DNA of 30,983 nucleotides, taken from an uncultured Acetatifactor sp. (GTDB lineage: Bacteria; Bacillota; Clostridia; Lachnospirales; Lachnospiraceae). The notes below the pieces were generated by a model. It made no database searches and was not told the origin of the DNA. It saw only the letters and a program-made list of their open reading frames with translations. How positions within the stretch are numbered: position 1 is the first letter of the stretch; each line of letters starts with the position of its first letter. Location of the stretch: positions 1-30,983 of the forward strand of contig CAJUIA010000043.1 of assembly GCA_910586485.1 (NCBI GenBank), given 5' to 3'. The position numbers and the translations under genes are program-made. Shown piece after piece: positions 13,212 to 21,363 of this stretch.

Positions 13212-13690
13212 GGCGTAATCATCTCCCTTTCATCTTCTTTTTTCCGGGAGAGCACTGTGCCATGATCCTTGTATTTTTTCAGGATAAAGTGTGTGGCCGT
13301 GCTTAAGACCGTATCCAAAGCAGAAAGCTTTTCGGACACGAAGGAGGACACCTCTCGCAGAGTCTTTCCCTCCAGAATAATCATCAGATCATATCCGCCG
13401 GACATCAGATAAACGCTCTGCACCTCCGGATACTTTTGAATACGCTCCGCCATGTTGTCGAAGCCCTGCCCTCTTTGAGGCGTTACCCGTACCTCGATCA
13501 GTGCGGAAACCTTTTCAATGTCCGTCTTTTCCCAGTCGATCATGGTATGATAGCCGCAGATAATCCCTTCGCTCTCCAGCGCTGCCAGCTCGTTGACAAC
13601 GTCGATTTCTTCTGCGCCAAGAATGACAGCCAGCTCCTTTAAATCAATGCGGCTGTTTTTCTCAATAATGGTAAGCAATTCGTCTCTCAT
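13208..13690 (-). CDS. Lrp/AsnC family transcriptional regulator
   Basis: A 160-residue regulator of the feast/famine family: N-terminal winged helix (MRDELLTIIEKNSRIDLKEL, then ALESEGIICGYHTMIDW) and a C-terminal RAM ligand-binding domain (ALIEVRVTP, then VYLMSGGYDLMIILEG). I chose the Met at 13690, which has GGAG upstream; the frame opens 8 codons earlier. It overlaps the aminotransferase gene by 4 bases. Regulators of this class sense amino acids, so coupling to an aminotransferase suggests control of amino acid nitrogen flow. Confidence 0.9.
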   Translation of the reverse strand: MRDELLTIIEKNSRIDLKELAVILGAEEIDVVNELAALESEGIICGYHTMIDWEKTDIEKVSALIEVRVTPQRGQGFDNMAERIQKYPEVQSVYLMSGGYDLMIILEGKTLREVSSFVSEKLSALDTVLSTATHFILKKYKDHGTVLSRKKEDEREMITP

Positions 13691-13719
13691 TTTTTCTCCA
13701 TTCCTTTCTTTCAAACGGT

Positions 13720-14778
13720 TTACACCCGATAAATCTCGTCTCCTGCAGGTCTTCCCAGGAAGCGCATTTCTTCGCCGTTTACAATCATCCTGTTATTGCT
13801 GTCGGTGACTCTCCCCACAACTGCCGCCGGAATATTTTCCGCCTTCAGCGCCTCTGCAAGCCCCGGACCGTCCTCGGTGACCATGAGCAGGGCGCCTCCC
13901 GAAAGCAGCTCATACGGGTTTGCCTCGCAGCATTCACATACCTCCACCGTCTCCTGACGCAGAGGCAGCTTTTTCAAATCTATGTTCAGTCCAACGCCTG
14001 CTCTTTCCGCCAGCTCCCAGAGAGCTCCAAAAATCCCCCCTTCGGAAGCATCGTGCATCATGCAAACGCCGGACTTCACGGCGGTGGCGGCCTCCGGTAT
14101 CACAGAAAGAAAACGGTCAAAGCCCGCCGCTTCCTCCACGAAATACGCCGGATACCTCTGAAGCAGCTTATCACGATACCGCCCGGCCAAAATTGCCGTT
14201 CCCTCCAGCCCGATCCACTTGCTGATTACTATATCCTGCCCGGCACGCACCGTTTTTCCTGCCGAACCATCATCTTGTCCGCCTCTACGCTCCGCACCGG
14301 TACTCCTTTCCTGGCCGTCAGCCTCTCGCTCCGGCCTGCTTTTTTCCCTGTCAAAGGGCCTGCCATACCCCGTCACTGCAGCTACTGGCTCTCTAACCGC
14401 ACTGCTGATACAGGTCTGTCCGCCTGCGATCTGAATGTTAAGCTCCTTACAGCAGGCCGAAGCCTCTGCCATCAGGGCCTTAATCTCCGCTTCCTCCGTC
14501 TCCGGCGGAAGCGTCAGGGCTATCATGATGCCCACAGGCTCCGCGCCTGCTGCCGCCAGATTATTAGTACACCGTCTAATCAGCTGCCCCATGGAAACTG
14601 CAGAAGCTGCCGCCACCGCCGCCGTCTGTATACAGGTCATCATTTCCCTGCAGTCAAACGAAAAAACGGCGCAGTCCTCCCCTATTCCTGCGCCACATAT
14701 AATTTCTTCCCTTTTCGTTTGTATCTGCCTTAAAACCGACCGCTTTAAAACGTTCTCCGGCACCTTCCCGATCTTCAT
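13720..14778 (-). CDS. AIR synthase-related (PurM/HypE-like) protein
   Basis: A 352-residue member of the ATP-dependent PurM/ThiL/HypE/SelD fold family. The N-terminal metal/ATP motif is GAGIGEDCAVFSFD, followed by NNLAAAGAEPVGIMIALTLP and GGQTCISSAV; the second domain has MMHDASEGGIFGAL and SGGALLMV. It lacks HypE's usual C-terminal PRIC cysteine. The true reaction is unknown. A charged, low-complexity insertion (about residues 142-183, rich in Arg, Glu and Gly) separates the two domains and is unusual. It is 29 bp upstream of the Lrp/AsnC gene in a leftward cluster with the aminotransferase and trmL. A TATAAT-like box sits about 35 bp before the start, with a poor -35. Confidence 0.85.
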   Translation of the reverse strand: MKIGKVPENVLKRSVLRQIQTKREEIICGAGIGEDCAVFSFDCREMMTCIQTAAVAAASAVSMGQLIRRCTNNLAAAGAEPVGIMIALTLPPETEEAEIKALMAEASACCKELNIQIAGGQTCISSAVREPVAAVTGYGRPFDREKSRPEREADGQERSTGAERRGGQDDGSAGKTVRAGQDIVISKWIGLEGTAILAGRYRDKLLQRYPAYFVEEAAGFDRFLSVIPEAATAVKSGVCMMHDASEGGIFGALWELAERAGVGLNIDLKKLPLRQETVEVCECCEANPYELLSGGALLMVTEDGPGLAEALKAENIPAAVVGRVTDSNNRMIVNGEEMRFLGRPAGDEIYRV

Positions 14779-14869
14779 GCCTGCAGTTCCTCTTCTGATC
14801 TATCCGTTTATTATATACTCTTCTGTCAATATCCTTAAAGCACACAAGGTCCTTCGACCGTTTCCCGGA

Positions 14870-16363
14870 TCATTGTGCTGCTGTCTCCCCCGCCGGCGGC
14901 TCCGGAGGCGCCGGAGGGGGCGCCGTCAGCGCCGCAATCACTGCTTTCACCTGATCCACGCTGCCGGAATTGACAGCCGCCATAATCTGCTCATAAGCCG
15001 CCGGATTGTCTGTCGCCGTTCCCACCGTTGCGCTTCTGGGCACCATCTTATAGCTGCTGCTGTTGACCTGCGTACGGCTTACTTCCTTGCCGTCCTCCTT
15101 TACGATCTTCCACAGCTTCGCCTTATAGCCGATATGGGCACCCTCCGTTACGATATATCCGATGGGCTTTGTTTCGTCCGCATAAATCTGATCGGCCGGC
15201 GGAACATTTACTTCCAGCTCTTCGCTTTCAAAGATAACTTCTCTGCCGGGCGCCCTGGTCTCCTTTCCATATATGTTAAAGGTAATCTGTTTCTTATCAA
15301 TATAGCCCTCAATATACACCGGGAAATCCAGATCATTCCGGAAACAGAAATCCTTGCCGGAGCTTTCCGCGATAGCCGCATCTGCGGAGCGGGGCACATA
15401 GCTTACCACCATGGAATGATTATGCCGCTCCGTAACCTCCAGCTCTGCCCGCAGTACCGCATTGTAAAGAGTAGTGGACACCTGACAGATGCCGCCTCCC
15501 AGACTGTCTACCACCTTACCGTTAATATAGGACCCGGCCATATAATAACCGTTGGCTTCTGTAAAGGGGGACACTGCCTCATAGGTAGAAAATTCTTCTC
15601 CCGGATAAAGAAGGGTCCCGTTGATCAATGCACAGCCATTTTCCACGTTTGCGCTTCTGGATTGATTGGAAGATTTAAAAGAGGTAGTAAAGCTGCCCAG
15701 CACGTCCTTTACCTGGGCCAGCTCTTCCGCGCTGCCCTTCGGCTCTTCCACCAGCACGTCCAGCACAATGCTGCATTCCCCGCCGTCCCATGCTTCGGTC
15801 AAATAATCATTTATCAGGTCAATGGAGGTTTCCACATCAAGAAAATACCCCGCCTGTCCCTCCACAATCCGAAATACGCCCTCCTCCCGGACCAGTCCGA
15901 AATCAACGGCTTCCTGATCATATCCGGCACAGCTTCCGGTAAGGACATCACTGATTTTCTGTACATCAAAGGACAGCTCTACAGGATATACTTTATTTTC
16001 ATGCTGCAGATCCTTGAGAATCTTATAACGCTCTATTACATTACCCCGAAGCCCGATCTCCAGAGCCTCTGTCACAATCTCCGTATTTGCCCAGGTAATT
16101 CCCAGATCCTCCGCAGTAACCGTTACTTCCTTGCCAGGAATATACTGCAGCACGATCTGTGTGTTCCGGAGGCCGTCCACATATTCTTCCACCGCCGCTT
16201 CCGCCTGCTCCCTGGTCATACCGGACAGCTCAATCCCTCCGGCGAAAATGCCGGGCTTTATGGTTTCCTGATCCTCCGCCTGAACCGGCATGGCAAACAG
16301 CCAAAAACACGCACATGCCAGCAGGAGGTAACGTCTGCCGGCCCCTTTCATGCTTTTCTCCAT
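14870..16363 (-). CDS. VanW family protein with peptidoglycan-binding-like domains
   Basis: A 497-residue exported protein. A signal peptide (LLLACACFWLFAMPVQA) is followed by two putative peptidoglycan-binding (PG_binding_4-type) domains (about 45-240) and the VanW domain (about 245-400; YPGEEFSTYEAVSPF, DSLGGGICQVSTTLYNA, ERHNHSMVVSYVP). A G5-like strand segment and a Pro/Ala-rich tail (PPPAPPEPPAGE) end the protein. VanW is named for glycopeptide-resistance clusters, but this chromosomal form is common in Firmicutes and is not evidence of vancomycin resistance. The Met at 16363 has AAGGA upstream; a Met at 16351 is also possible. It follows a 34-residue membrane peptide gene by about 40 bp. 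Confidence 0.88.
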   Translation of the reverse strand: MEKSMKGAGRRYLLLACACFWLFAMPVQAEDQETIKPGIFAGGIELSGMTREQAEAAVEEYVDGLRNTQIVLQYIPGKEVTVTAEDLGITWANTEIVTEALEIGLRGNVIERYKILKDLQHENKVYPVELSFDVQKISDVLTGSCAGYDQEAVDFGLVREEGVFRIVEGQAGYFLDVETSIDLINDYLTEAWDGGECSIVLDVLVEEPKGSAEELAQVKDVLGSFTTSFKSSNQSRSANVENGCALINGTLLYPGEEFSTYEAVSPFTEANGYYMAGSYINGKVVDSLGGGICQVSTTLYNAVLRAELEVTERHNHSMVVSYVPRSADAAIAESSGKDFCFRNDLDFPVYIEGYIDKKQITFNIYGKETRAPGREVIFESEELEVNVPPADQIYADETKPIGYIVTEGAHIGYKAKLWKIVKEDGKEVSRTQVNSSSYKMVPRSATVGTATDNPAAYEQIMAAVNSGSVDQVKAVIAALTAPPPAPPEPPAGETAAQ

Positions 16364-16405
16364 GATTGATCCTTCCTTATCTAACAACAGTTACTCATTG
16401 AAATA

Positions 16406-16510
16406 TCAAATGAAATATGCTACAGTGGGTATAATCATAGCAAGCACCAATATTGCAATAATAATCGCCGAAATGCGCCGCCTGGTTTTTTTATTATTCA
16501 TGTTAAACAT
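16406..16510 (-). CDS. Small single-pass membrane protein (34 residues)
   Basis: A short gene with a good ribosome site (GAGG, 5 bases before the ATG at 16510). The product is MFNMNNKKTRRRISAIIIAI followed by a hydrophobic stretch ending IPTVAYFI: a basic cytoplasmic head and one transmembrane helix. Small KKTRRR-type membrane peptides of this sort recur in Lachnospiraceae. It lies directly upstream of VanW in the same direction, so it may be co-transcribed. Function unknown. Confidence 0.65.
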   Translation of the reverse strand: MFNMNNKKTRRRISAIIIAILVLAMIIPTVAYFI

Positions 16511-16586
16511 AAGTACCTCATTTCCGCCATGCTCACGGCTGCGCACGGCCTTTTGCAAAATATAAAACTCTGAAAGGATATTATAT

Positions 16587-17204
16587 ATGAATTTGTTTTT
16601 TTTGGCAAGTTTTCTTATCTTTATCCTGATGGTCTTCTTCGTCTTGCGGAAACAGCGCAAAACAGCCAGCGAACAGGAGGCCGCCTTCTGGTCCAGGGAA
16701 GCGCGGGCCAACTCCGTCCGCCGCAAATCCCTCGAAAACCTGAATTATATTAAAATTCCCCTGGAGTCCTTCCCCACTCATCTTTTGAACGATAACGCTG
16801 ACGTGCTTGAGTGCATTGACACTCTGGAATCCCTTACCTCCCGGAAGATTGTAAATTTCACGGGCTACTCCAACACGGACCTGAAGCTGGAATACGGCAC
16901 GGCAAATCTGGAAGCTCTGTCGGAATATGACCAGAACTATACTGTTTTGGTGCGTACTCTGCAAAAATGGGCAGATTATCTGCTGGAAGCCGGTTTTCAG
17001 AAAGAAGCCGCCATATTAATGGAATTTGCCGTCAGCACGGGCACCGACATCAGCCGCACCTACGATTCCCTGGCCGGATATTATGTCTCTCTGGGGCAGC
17101 ATCAGGAGATCGACCGCCTCAGAGGCGCCGCCAAAAACCTGCACTCCGCCAACCGGAACGTGATTTTAAAGCATCTTCAAAACAGCTATCCCGATGTATT
17201 TTAA
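16587..17204 (+). CDS. Membrane-anchored conserved protein, unknown function
   Basis: A 205-residue protein: N-terminal transmembrane helix (NLFFLASFLIFILMVFFVL, residues 2-20), a basic stretch, then a mostly helical soluble domain likely in the cytoplasm. The region from about residue 95 (NLEALSEYDQ) to the end has paired helices with A-x-x-Y and L-G-Q-H patterns that resemble TPR-like helical hairpins. AAAGGA lies before the ATG. It is divergent from the 34-residue gene and VanW across 76 bp and convergent with galT. I do not recognise a named family. Confidence 0.8.
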   Translation: MNLFFLASFLIFILMVFFVLRKQRKTASEQEAAFWSREARANSVRRKSLENLNYIKIPLESFPTHLLNDNADVLECIDTLESLTSRKIVNFTGYSNTDLKLEYGTANLEALSEYDQNYTVLVRTLQKWADYLLEAGFQKEAAILMEFAVSTGTDISRTYDSLAGYYVSLGQHQEIDRLRGAAKNLHSANRNVILKHLQNSYPDVF

Positions 17205-17219
17205 GGCAACCTCCGCAGG

Positions 17220-17259
17220 ACAAAACCGCTTCCGGCTTATTTAAGGAAAGCGGTTTTGT
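17220..17259. terminator. Bidirectional terminator hairpin
   Basis: ACAAAACCGCTT (17220-17231) pairs with AAGCGGTTTTGT (17248-17259) over 12 bp, with the stem extendable past a one-base bulge. It carries an A-run on the left arm and TTTTGT on the right and lies between two convergent genes, so it can serve both strands. Confidence 0.75.
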
Positions 17260-17306
17260 ATCAGCGCTTCTCTAGTATATACAGTATATGCCGCCAGAGG
17301 CCTTTT

Positions 17307-18881
17307 TTATGCCAGCTGGCCGATAAATCTGTCAAATGCCTTCTGGCCTTCCTCTGTCCTTTTATAGACTCCGGCGTCCTCCAATACCTCCATAAACACC
17401 AATCCGATCTCCTTTTCGATCACGGCATCAATATTGTCGGCATCTATTTTCTCATACTTGGGCGTAAATTCCTCCACCCAATCGGCATGCTTTGCCAGCT
17501 CTTCGTCTCCCCGAATATCACTTCCCCCAAGGATGGCTTCCTTCAGCCTGGCCATTTCGCCCTTTAAGCGGGCAGGCAGCACCGCCAGGCCCATGACCTC
17601 AATCAAGCCAATGTTTTCTTTTTTAATATGATGGAGCTTTGCATGAGGATGGTATACGCCAAGAGGATGCTCATCGGTAGTAATATTGTTTCGAAGCACC
17701 AGGTCCAGCTCAAAATCATCCCCCCGCTTTCTGGCAATGGGAGTGATGGTGTTATGGGGCTCCCCATCCGTTACGGCAAGGATAAACGCTTCTTCATCCG
17801 TATAGCCCCGCCATTTTTCCAGAATCAGATCCGCCAAAGCAATGATCCGGTCCGTATCCTTTCCGCTCAAGCGGATTACGGACATGGGCCACTGCACCAC
17901 TCCTGCCGAAACATCCTCAAAGCCCTTTACCGAAAAGCTTCTCTCCACGGGAGCCTTTGCCATGGCAAATTCATAGTGGCCGCCCTGGAAATGGTCGTGG
18001 CTTAAAATCGAGCCGCCCACAATGGGCAAATCCGCATTGGAGCCCACAAAATAATGCGGGAACTGCTTAACGAAATCAAAAAGCTTGCAAAAGGCCGCAT
18101 GATCTATCTTCATGGGCACATGCTGAAAATTAAACACAATACAGTGTTCATTGTAGTAAACATAGGGGGAATATTGAAATCCCCACTGACTTCCATTGAT
18201 GGTCACGGGAATAATACGGTGATTCTGCCTGGCCGGATGATTTACCCTGCCTGCGTAACCCTCGTTCTCCCGGCAGAGAAGACACTTGGGGTACCCGGAC
18301 TGCTTTGCGCTCCTGGCCGCTGCGATGGCTTTAGGGTCCTTCTCCGGCTTGGAAAGATTGATGGTAATGTCCAAGTCACCATATTTTGTGGGCGCAATCC
18401 ACTTTATATCCCTGCAGACCCGGTATCTGCGGATATAATCGGAATCACGGCTGAGCTTATAGTAATAATCCGTAGCCGCCTGCGGGGACTCCTGCTCATA
18501 CAGCTCATGAAACCTGCGGATGACCTCGCTGGACCTTGGCATGAGCATACTCATAATCTTTGTATCGAACAGGTCTCGGTAGGTTACCGTGTTTTCCTCA
18601 ATCAGCCCCTTCTCAAAAGCATAGTCGCACATCTGCCCCAGAATTGCTTCCAAATCCTCCGGTTTACCCATGACACCTGTGTCGGAATTCTTCCCGCTCT
18701 CATTGACAGCAGAATCCCCTGCTTCTCCCGTGCCAGAACCCGCACTGCAGTCCTCCGGCTCATCCAGACCGAACAGCTCCAGCAGTCTGTTGAAGGTATA
18801 AACCGCATCTTCCTCCGGCACCAGCCCTGTCTGTCTGCCGTAAGCTGCCAATTTCTTAATATTTTCCGTTATTGTCTCCAT
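17307..18881 (-). CDS. galT: Galactose-1-phosphate uridylyltransferase, type II
   Basis: Leloir-pathway enzyme that exchanges UMP between UDP-glucose and galactose-1-phosphate. At 524 residues it belongs to the long Firmicute GalT class, distinct from E. coli GalT. Recognisable parts are RVCRDIKWIAPTKYGDLDIT, the active-site region GGSILSHDHFQGGHYEFA and a C-terminal HPHAKLHHIKKENIGLIEVM. A Gly/Ser/Asp-rich insertion near residues 48-75 (SAGSGTGEAGDS...) looks like a linker. I chose the ATG at 18881, which has GGGGGA upstream. It follows galK in the same direction, with a structured repeat element between them that may tune galT relative to galK. Confidence 0.95.
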   Translation of the reverse strand: METITENIKKLAAYGRQTGLVPEEDAVYTFNRLLELFGLDEPEDCSAGSGTGEAGDSAVNESGKNSDTGVMGKPEDLEAILGQMCDYAFEKGLIEENTVTYRDLFDTKIMSMLMPRSSEVIRRFHELYEQESPQAATDYYYKLSRDSDYIRRYRVCRDIKWIAPTKYGDLDITINLSKPEKDPKAIAAARSAKQSGYPKCLLCRENEGYAGRVNHPARQNHRIIPVTINGSQWGFQYSPYVYYNEHCIVFNFQHVPMKIDHAAFCKLFDFVKQFPHYFVGSNADLPIVGGSILSHDHFQGGHYEFAMAKAPVERSFSVKGFEDVSAGVVQWPMSVIRLSGKDTDRIIALADLILEKWRGYTDEEAFILAVTDGEPHNTITPIARKRGDDFELDLVLRNNITTDEHPLGVYHPHAKLHHIKKENIGLIEVMGLAVLPARLKGEMARLKEAILGGSDIRGDEELAKHADWVEEFTPKYEKIDADNIDAVIEKEIGLVFMEVLEDAGVYKRTEEGQKAFDRFIGQLA

Positions 18882-18913
18882 ATTAATCCCCCATGCCGCC
18901 TTTGACGGCTCAA

Positions 18914-19022
18914 ACAAACAATCCGTGAAACTCTATGAAGAATTGCCGAAAGGCAATTCTTCGAGGCGAAACTTAGATATTCTTAGGGTGAGTTCTTTTC
19001 AACCTTAGAATATCTTTTCGCC
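18914..19022 (-). repeat. Tandem-hairpin intergenic element, copy B
   Basis: Read on the minus strand: hairpin II, hairpin I, tail GGATTGTTTGT (18924-18914). Hairpin I is an 11-bp stem (18937-18947 with 18952-18962) closed by a GAAA tetraloop. Hairpin II pairs 18965-18971 with 19016-19022 and 18975-18983 with 19007-19015, with a CTT bulge at 18972-18974. Stems differ in sequence from copy A but keep pairing (for example AGATTTTCT/AGAAAATCT there, AGATATTCT/AGAATATCT here). It fills the galK-galT gap. Confidence 0.75.
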
Positions 19023-19024
19023 TT

Positions 19025-20200
19025 TCACACTAACCCCTTCGGTCCGTCTCCGACCTCAACCACATAAAAGTCCGCAACATATCCGATCTTTTTCTCATAT
19101 GCGGCGCCGACCTTCTCTATAAAGGCATCAATCGCCTCATCCCTCACAATGCTGACGGTACAGCCGCCGAAGCCTGCACCGGTCATGCGGGAGCCAATCA
19201 CGCCTTCCACCTTCCAGGCCTCTTCCACCAGCGTATCCAGCTCGATTCCCGTGACCTCATAATCGTCCCGCAGAGACACATGGGAAGCATTCATCAAGCG
19301 GCCGAATTCCGCTACGTCATTTGCCTTTAAAGCTTCCACAGCGCGTATGGTACGCCGGTTTTCATATACTGCATGCTTTGCGCGCTTTCTGCGCACATCG
19401 CTTTGAATGGCAGACGCCGCCTTCTCGAATCCTGCCTCGTCCAGATCCCCCAGCGTCTTAATGTCCACTTCCTTTTGCAGCTCCACTAAAGCGGTCTCGC
19501 ACTCTTCCCGGCGCTCGTTATACTTGGAGTCCCCTAAGCCGCGCTTTTTATTACTGCAGGCAATGACAATTTTTGCCCCCTTTAAGACAATGGGTGCATA
19601 TTCATAGGAAAGATCCGCCGTATCCAGAAAAATGGCGTTATCCTTTTTCCCCATGGCTATGGCAAACTGGTCCATGATGCCGCAGTTTACCTTGTTAAAC
19701 TGATTCTCGGAGTACTGCCCGATCAGCGCCAGATCCTGATTGCTGACGTCAAAGCCGAACAGATCCCTTAAAATAAATCCTGTAAGCACCTCCACCGACG
19801 CAGAGGAAGAAAGTCCTGAGCCATTGGGAATATTACCATTTAATAACAAGTCCATTCCGCAGGGAACCTTCATTCCCTTTTCACCGAAGGCCCACATTAC
19901 TCCCTTTGGATAATTGGTCCAGTCCGCTTTCTCAGAGGGCACCAGCTCGTCCAGAGAGGACTCGATCACGCCCAGCTGTTCAAAATTCATGGAATAAAAC
20001 AAAAGCCTGTTATCCTTTCTCTTCCTCGCCACGCCGTAGGTGCCGATGGTCAGCGCACAGGGAAATACATGTCCCCCGTTATAATCCGTATGCTCTCCGA
20101 TCAGATTCACTCTGCCCGGCGCAAAGTATACCTTTGCCTTGTCACTGTCGCCAAATACCTCCGCAAACTTTTTTAATACCATCTCTTTCATTTCTTCCAT
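19025..20200 (-). CDS. galK: Galactokinase
   Basis: Phosphorylates galactose to galactose-1-phosphate with ATP; GHMP kinase superfamily, about 391 residues. Motif I is APGRVNLIGEHTDYNGGHVF, motif II GSGLSSSASVEV and motif III GSRMTGAGFGGCTVSIV, all intact; NCGIMDQFAIAMGK carries the catalytic Asp. I prefer the ATG at 20200, which has GGAGGG about 9 bases upstream; an ATG at 20209 is only 2 bases from that site. It is followed by galT after the tandem-hairpin element and preceded by the AraC regulator gene, both on the same strand. A TTGACA box lies in the 195-bp gap before it, but no convincing -10 matches it. Confidence 0.96.
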   Translation of the reverse strand: MEEMKEMVLKKFAEVFGDSDKAKVYFAPGRVNLIGEHTDYNGGHVFPCALTIGTYGVARKRKDNRLLFYSMNFEQLGVIESSLDELVPSEKADWTNYPKGVMWAFGEKGMKVPCGMDLLLNGNIPNGSGLSSSASVEVLTGFILRDLFGFDVSNQDLALIGQYSENQFNKVNCGIMDQFAIAMGKKDNAIFLDTADLSYEYAPIVLKGAKIVIACSNKKRGLGDSKYNERREECETALVELQKEVDIKTLGDLDEAGFEKAASAIQSDVRRKRAKHAVYENRRTIRAVEALKANDVAEFGRLMNASHVSLRDDYEVTGIELDTLVEEAWKVEGVIGSRMTGAGFGGCTVSIVRDEAIDAFIEKVGAAYEKKIGYVADFYVVEVGDGPKGLV

Positions 20201-20395
20201 GTCTGTCATTCCCTCCGTTTTCCTTTTGGCATACCCTCACTGTCACAGCCGCCTTCAGTGCCTTTCCCGTAAAACTGCGCTCCGCGGTTTATGACTTTAT
20301 CCGGCTCATCTGCCTTATACCTGTCTACATCTTATAAAAAAGACCGCCGAATTACCACATCCCAATGTTTTTTGAACCTGTCAAAATGTTAAAAA

Positions 20396-21283
20396 TCAGC
20401 GCATTAACAGTCTGGCAATCAGCCCCTCTACCTCCTGCAGCTGTTCCTTCGTATTTTCCCGATGGCTCTGCCTGCGGTACTGGGAAGGCGACATCCCCTT
20501 CAGGGCATGAAACGCCTTGGTAAAGACCAGGGCGTCACTGTATCCGCAGGAAAGCGCAATGCTCTCAATGGAATAAGATGTGGAATCTAACAGCTCTCTG
20601 GCCTTTGTGATCCGAAAGGTAGTCAGAAACTGCTGGGGGGACATTCCCAGATAGCTTTTAAACAGGGTGTACAGATAGCTTCTGTTGATACACACATAAT
20701 CCGCCACATCCGTAACCCTGATGGGATTACAGTAATTGCTCTGTATAAAGGAAACCGCCTTTTTCACATATTGATTCCCTTTATCTTCCTCGTCATGAGC
20801 CACCACCCCGGCGCTCTCCGCCAGAACCGATAAAAACACGCTCATCTGGCCGTTACGCCGCAGATCATTAGCCATGCCAAAGGTATTATGCTCCATCATA
20901 TCCCGGACAATTCCGTAAAGCTCTCCATCCCTGTCACAGGCAAAAATAGGATGTCTTGCGGACAATCCCATCTTTGTCAGATATTCCTCCGCCCGGCTGC
21001 CCCCAAAGCCCACCCACAAATAGCTCCAGGGATCTTCCGCGTCCGCCTGATAAAAGGCCAGCTCGTTGGGCTGAATCAGGAAGCCGTACCCGGCCTCCAG
21101 ACGATATTCCTTATCATGAAAGCGAAAAATTCCCCTGCCGTTTAAAACATAATGAATCAGATAATGAGGCTTGGAAGCCGGTCCGAAGCTGTGCAGACTC
21201 TCGGTTTGAGAACAGCCGCAGCAATTTACATACAGGCTTCCCAGCCGGTCATTGTCAAAGTCCAGCTTAAAGGCTTTTTCCAT
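20396..21283 (-). CDS. AraC family transcriptional regulator
   Basis: A 295-residue regulator: N-terminal cupin-type sensing domain (about 15-150; HYLIHYVLNGRGIFRFHDKE, GYGFLIQPNELAFY) and a C-terminal double helix-turn-helix (about 175-275; VADYVCINRSYLYTLFKSYL, then IALSCGYSDALVFTKAFHAL and GMSPSQYRRQ). These are typical of regulators of sugar-utilisation genes. It lies between the beta-glucosidase/reductase genes and galK-galT, all on the same strand, and is the probable activator of this cluster with a galactoside or its product as ligand. The Met at 21283 has AAGGAAGG about 9 bases upstream. Confidence 0.93.
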   Translation of the reverse strand: MEKAFKLDFDNDRLGSLYVNCCGCSQTESLHSFGPASKPHYLIHYVLNGRGIFRFHDKEYRLEAGYGFLIQPNELAFYQADAEDPWSYLWVGFGGSRAEEYLTKMGLSARHPIFACDRDGELYGIVRDMMEHNTFGMANDLRRNGQMSVFLSVLAESAGVVAHDEEDKGNQYVKKAVSFIQSNYCNPIRVTDVADYVCINRSYLYTLFKSYLGMSPQQFLTTFRITKARELLDSTSYSIESIALSCGYSDALVFTKAFHALKGMSPSQYRRQSHRENTKEQLQEVEGLIARLLMR

Positions 21284-21363
21284 ATGCTGCATCCTTCCTT
21301 TTATAACCGGTAAGGCTGCTCGTCCTTATCCGGCGAACAGCCTCCCCCCGCACCAGGCCCTTT

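Noticed and set aside
14870..16363. VanW as evidence of glycopeptide resistance
   Set aside because: No vanA/B-type ligase, vanH or vanX is nearby; VanW-domain proteins are common chromosomal proteins in Firmicutes.
14435..16369. Plus-strand 644-codon frame opposite VanW
   Set aside because: It is the antisense shadow of the well-supported VanW and AIR-synthase-like genes; the composition is unlike a protein and no ribosome site is present.
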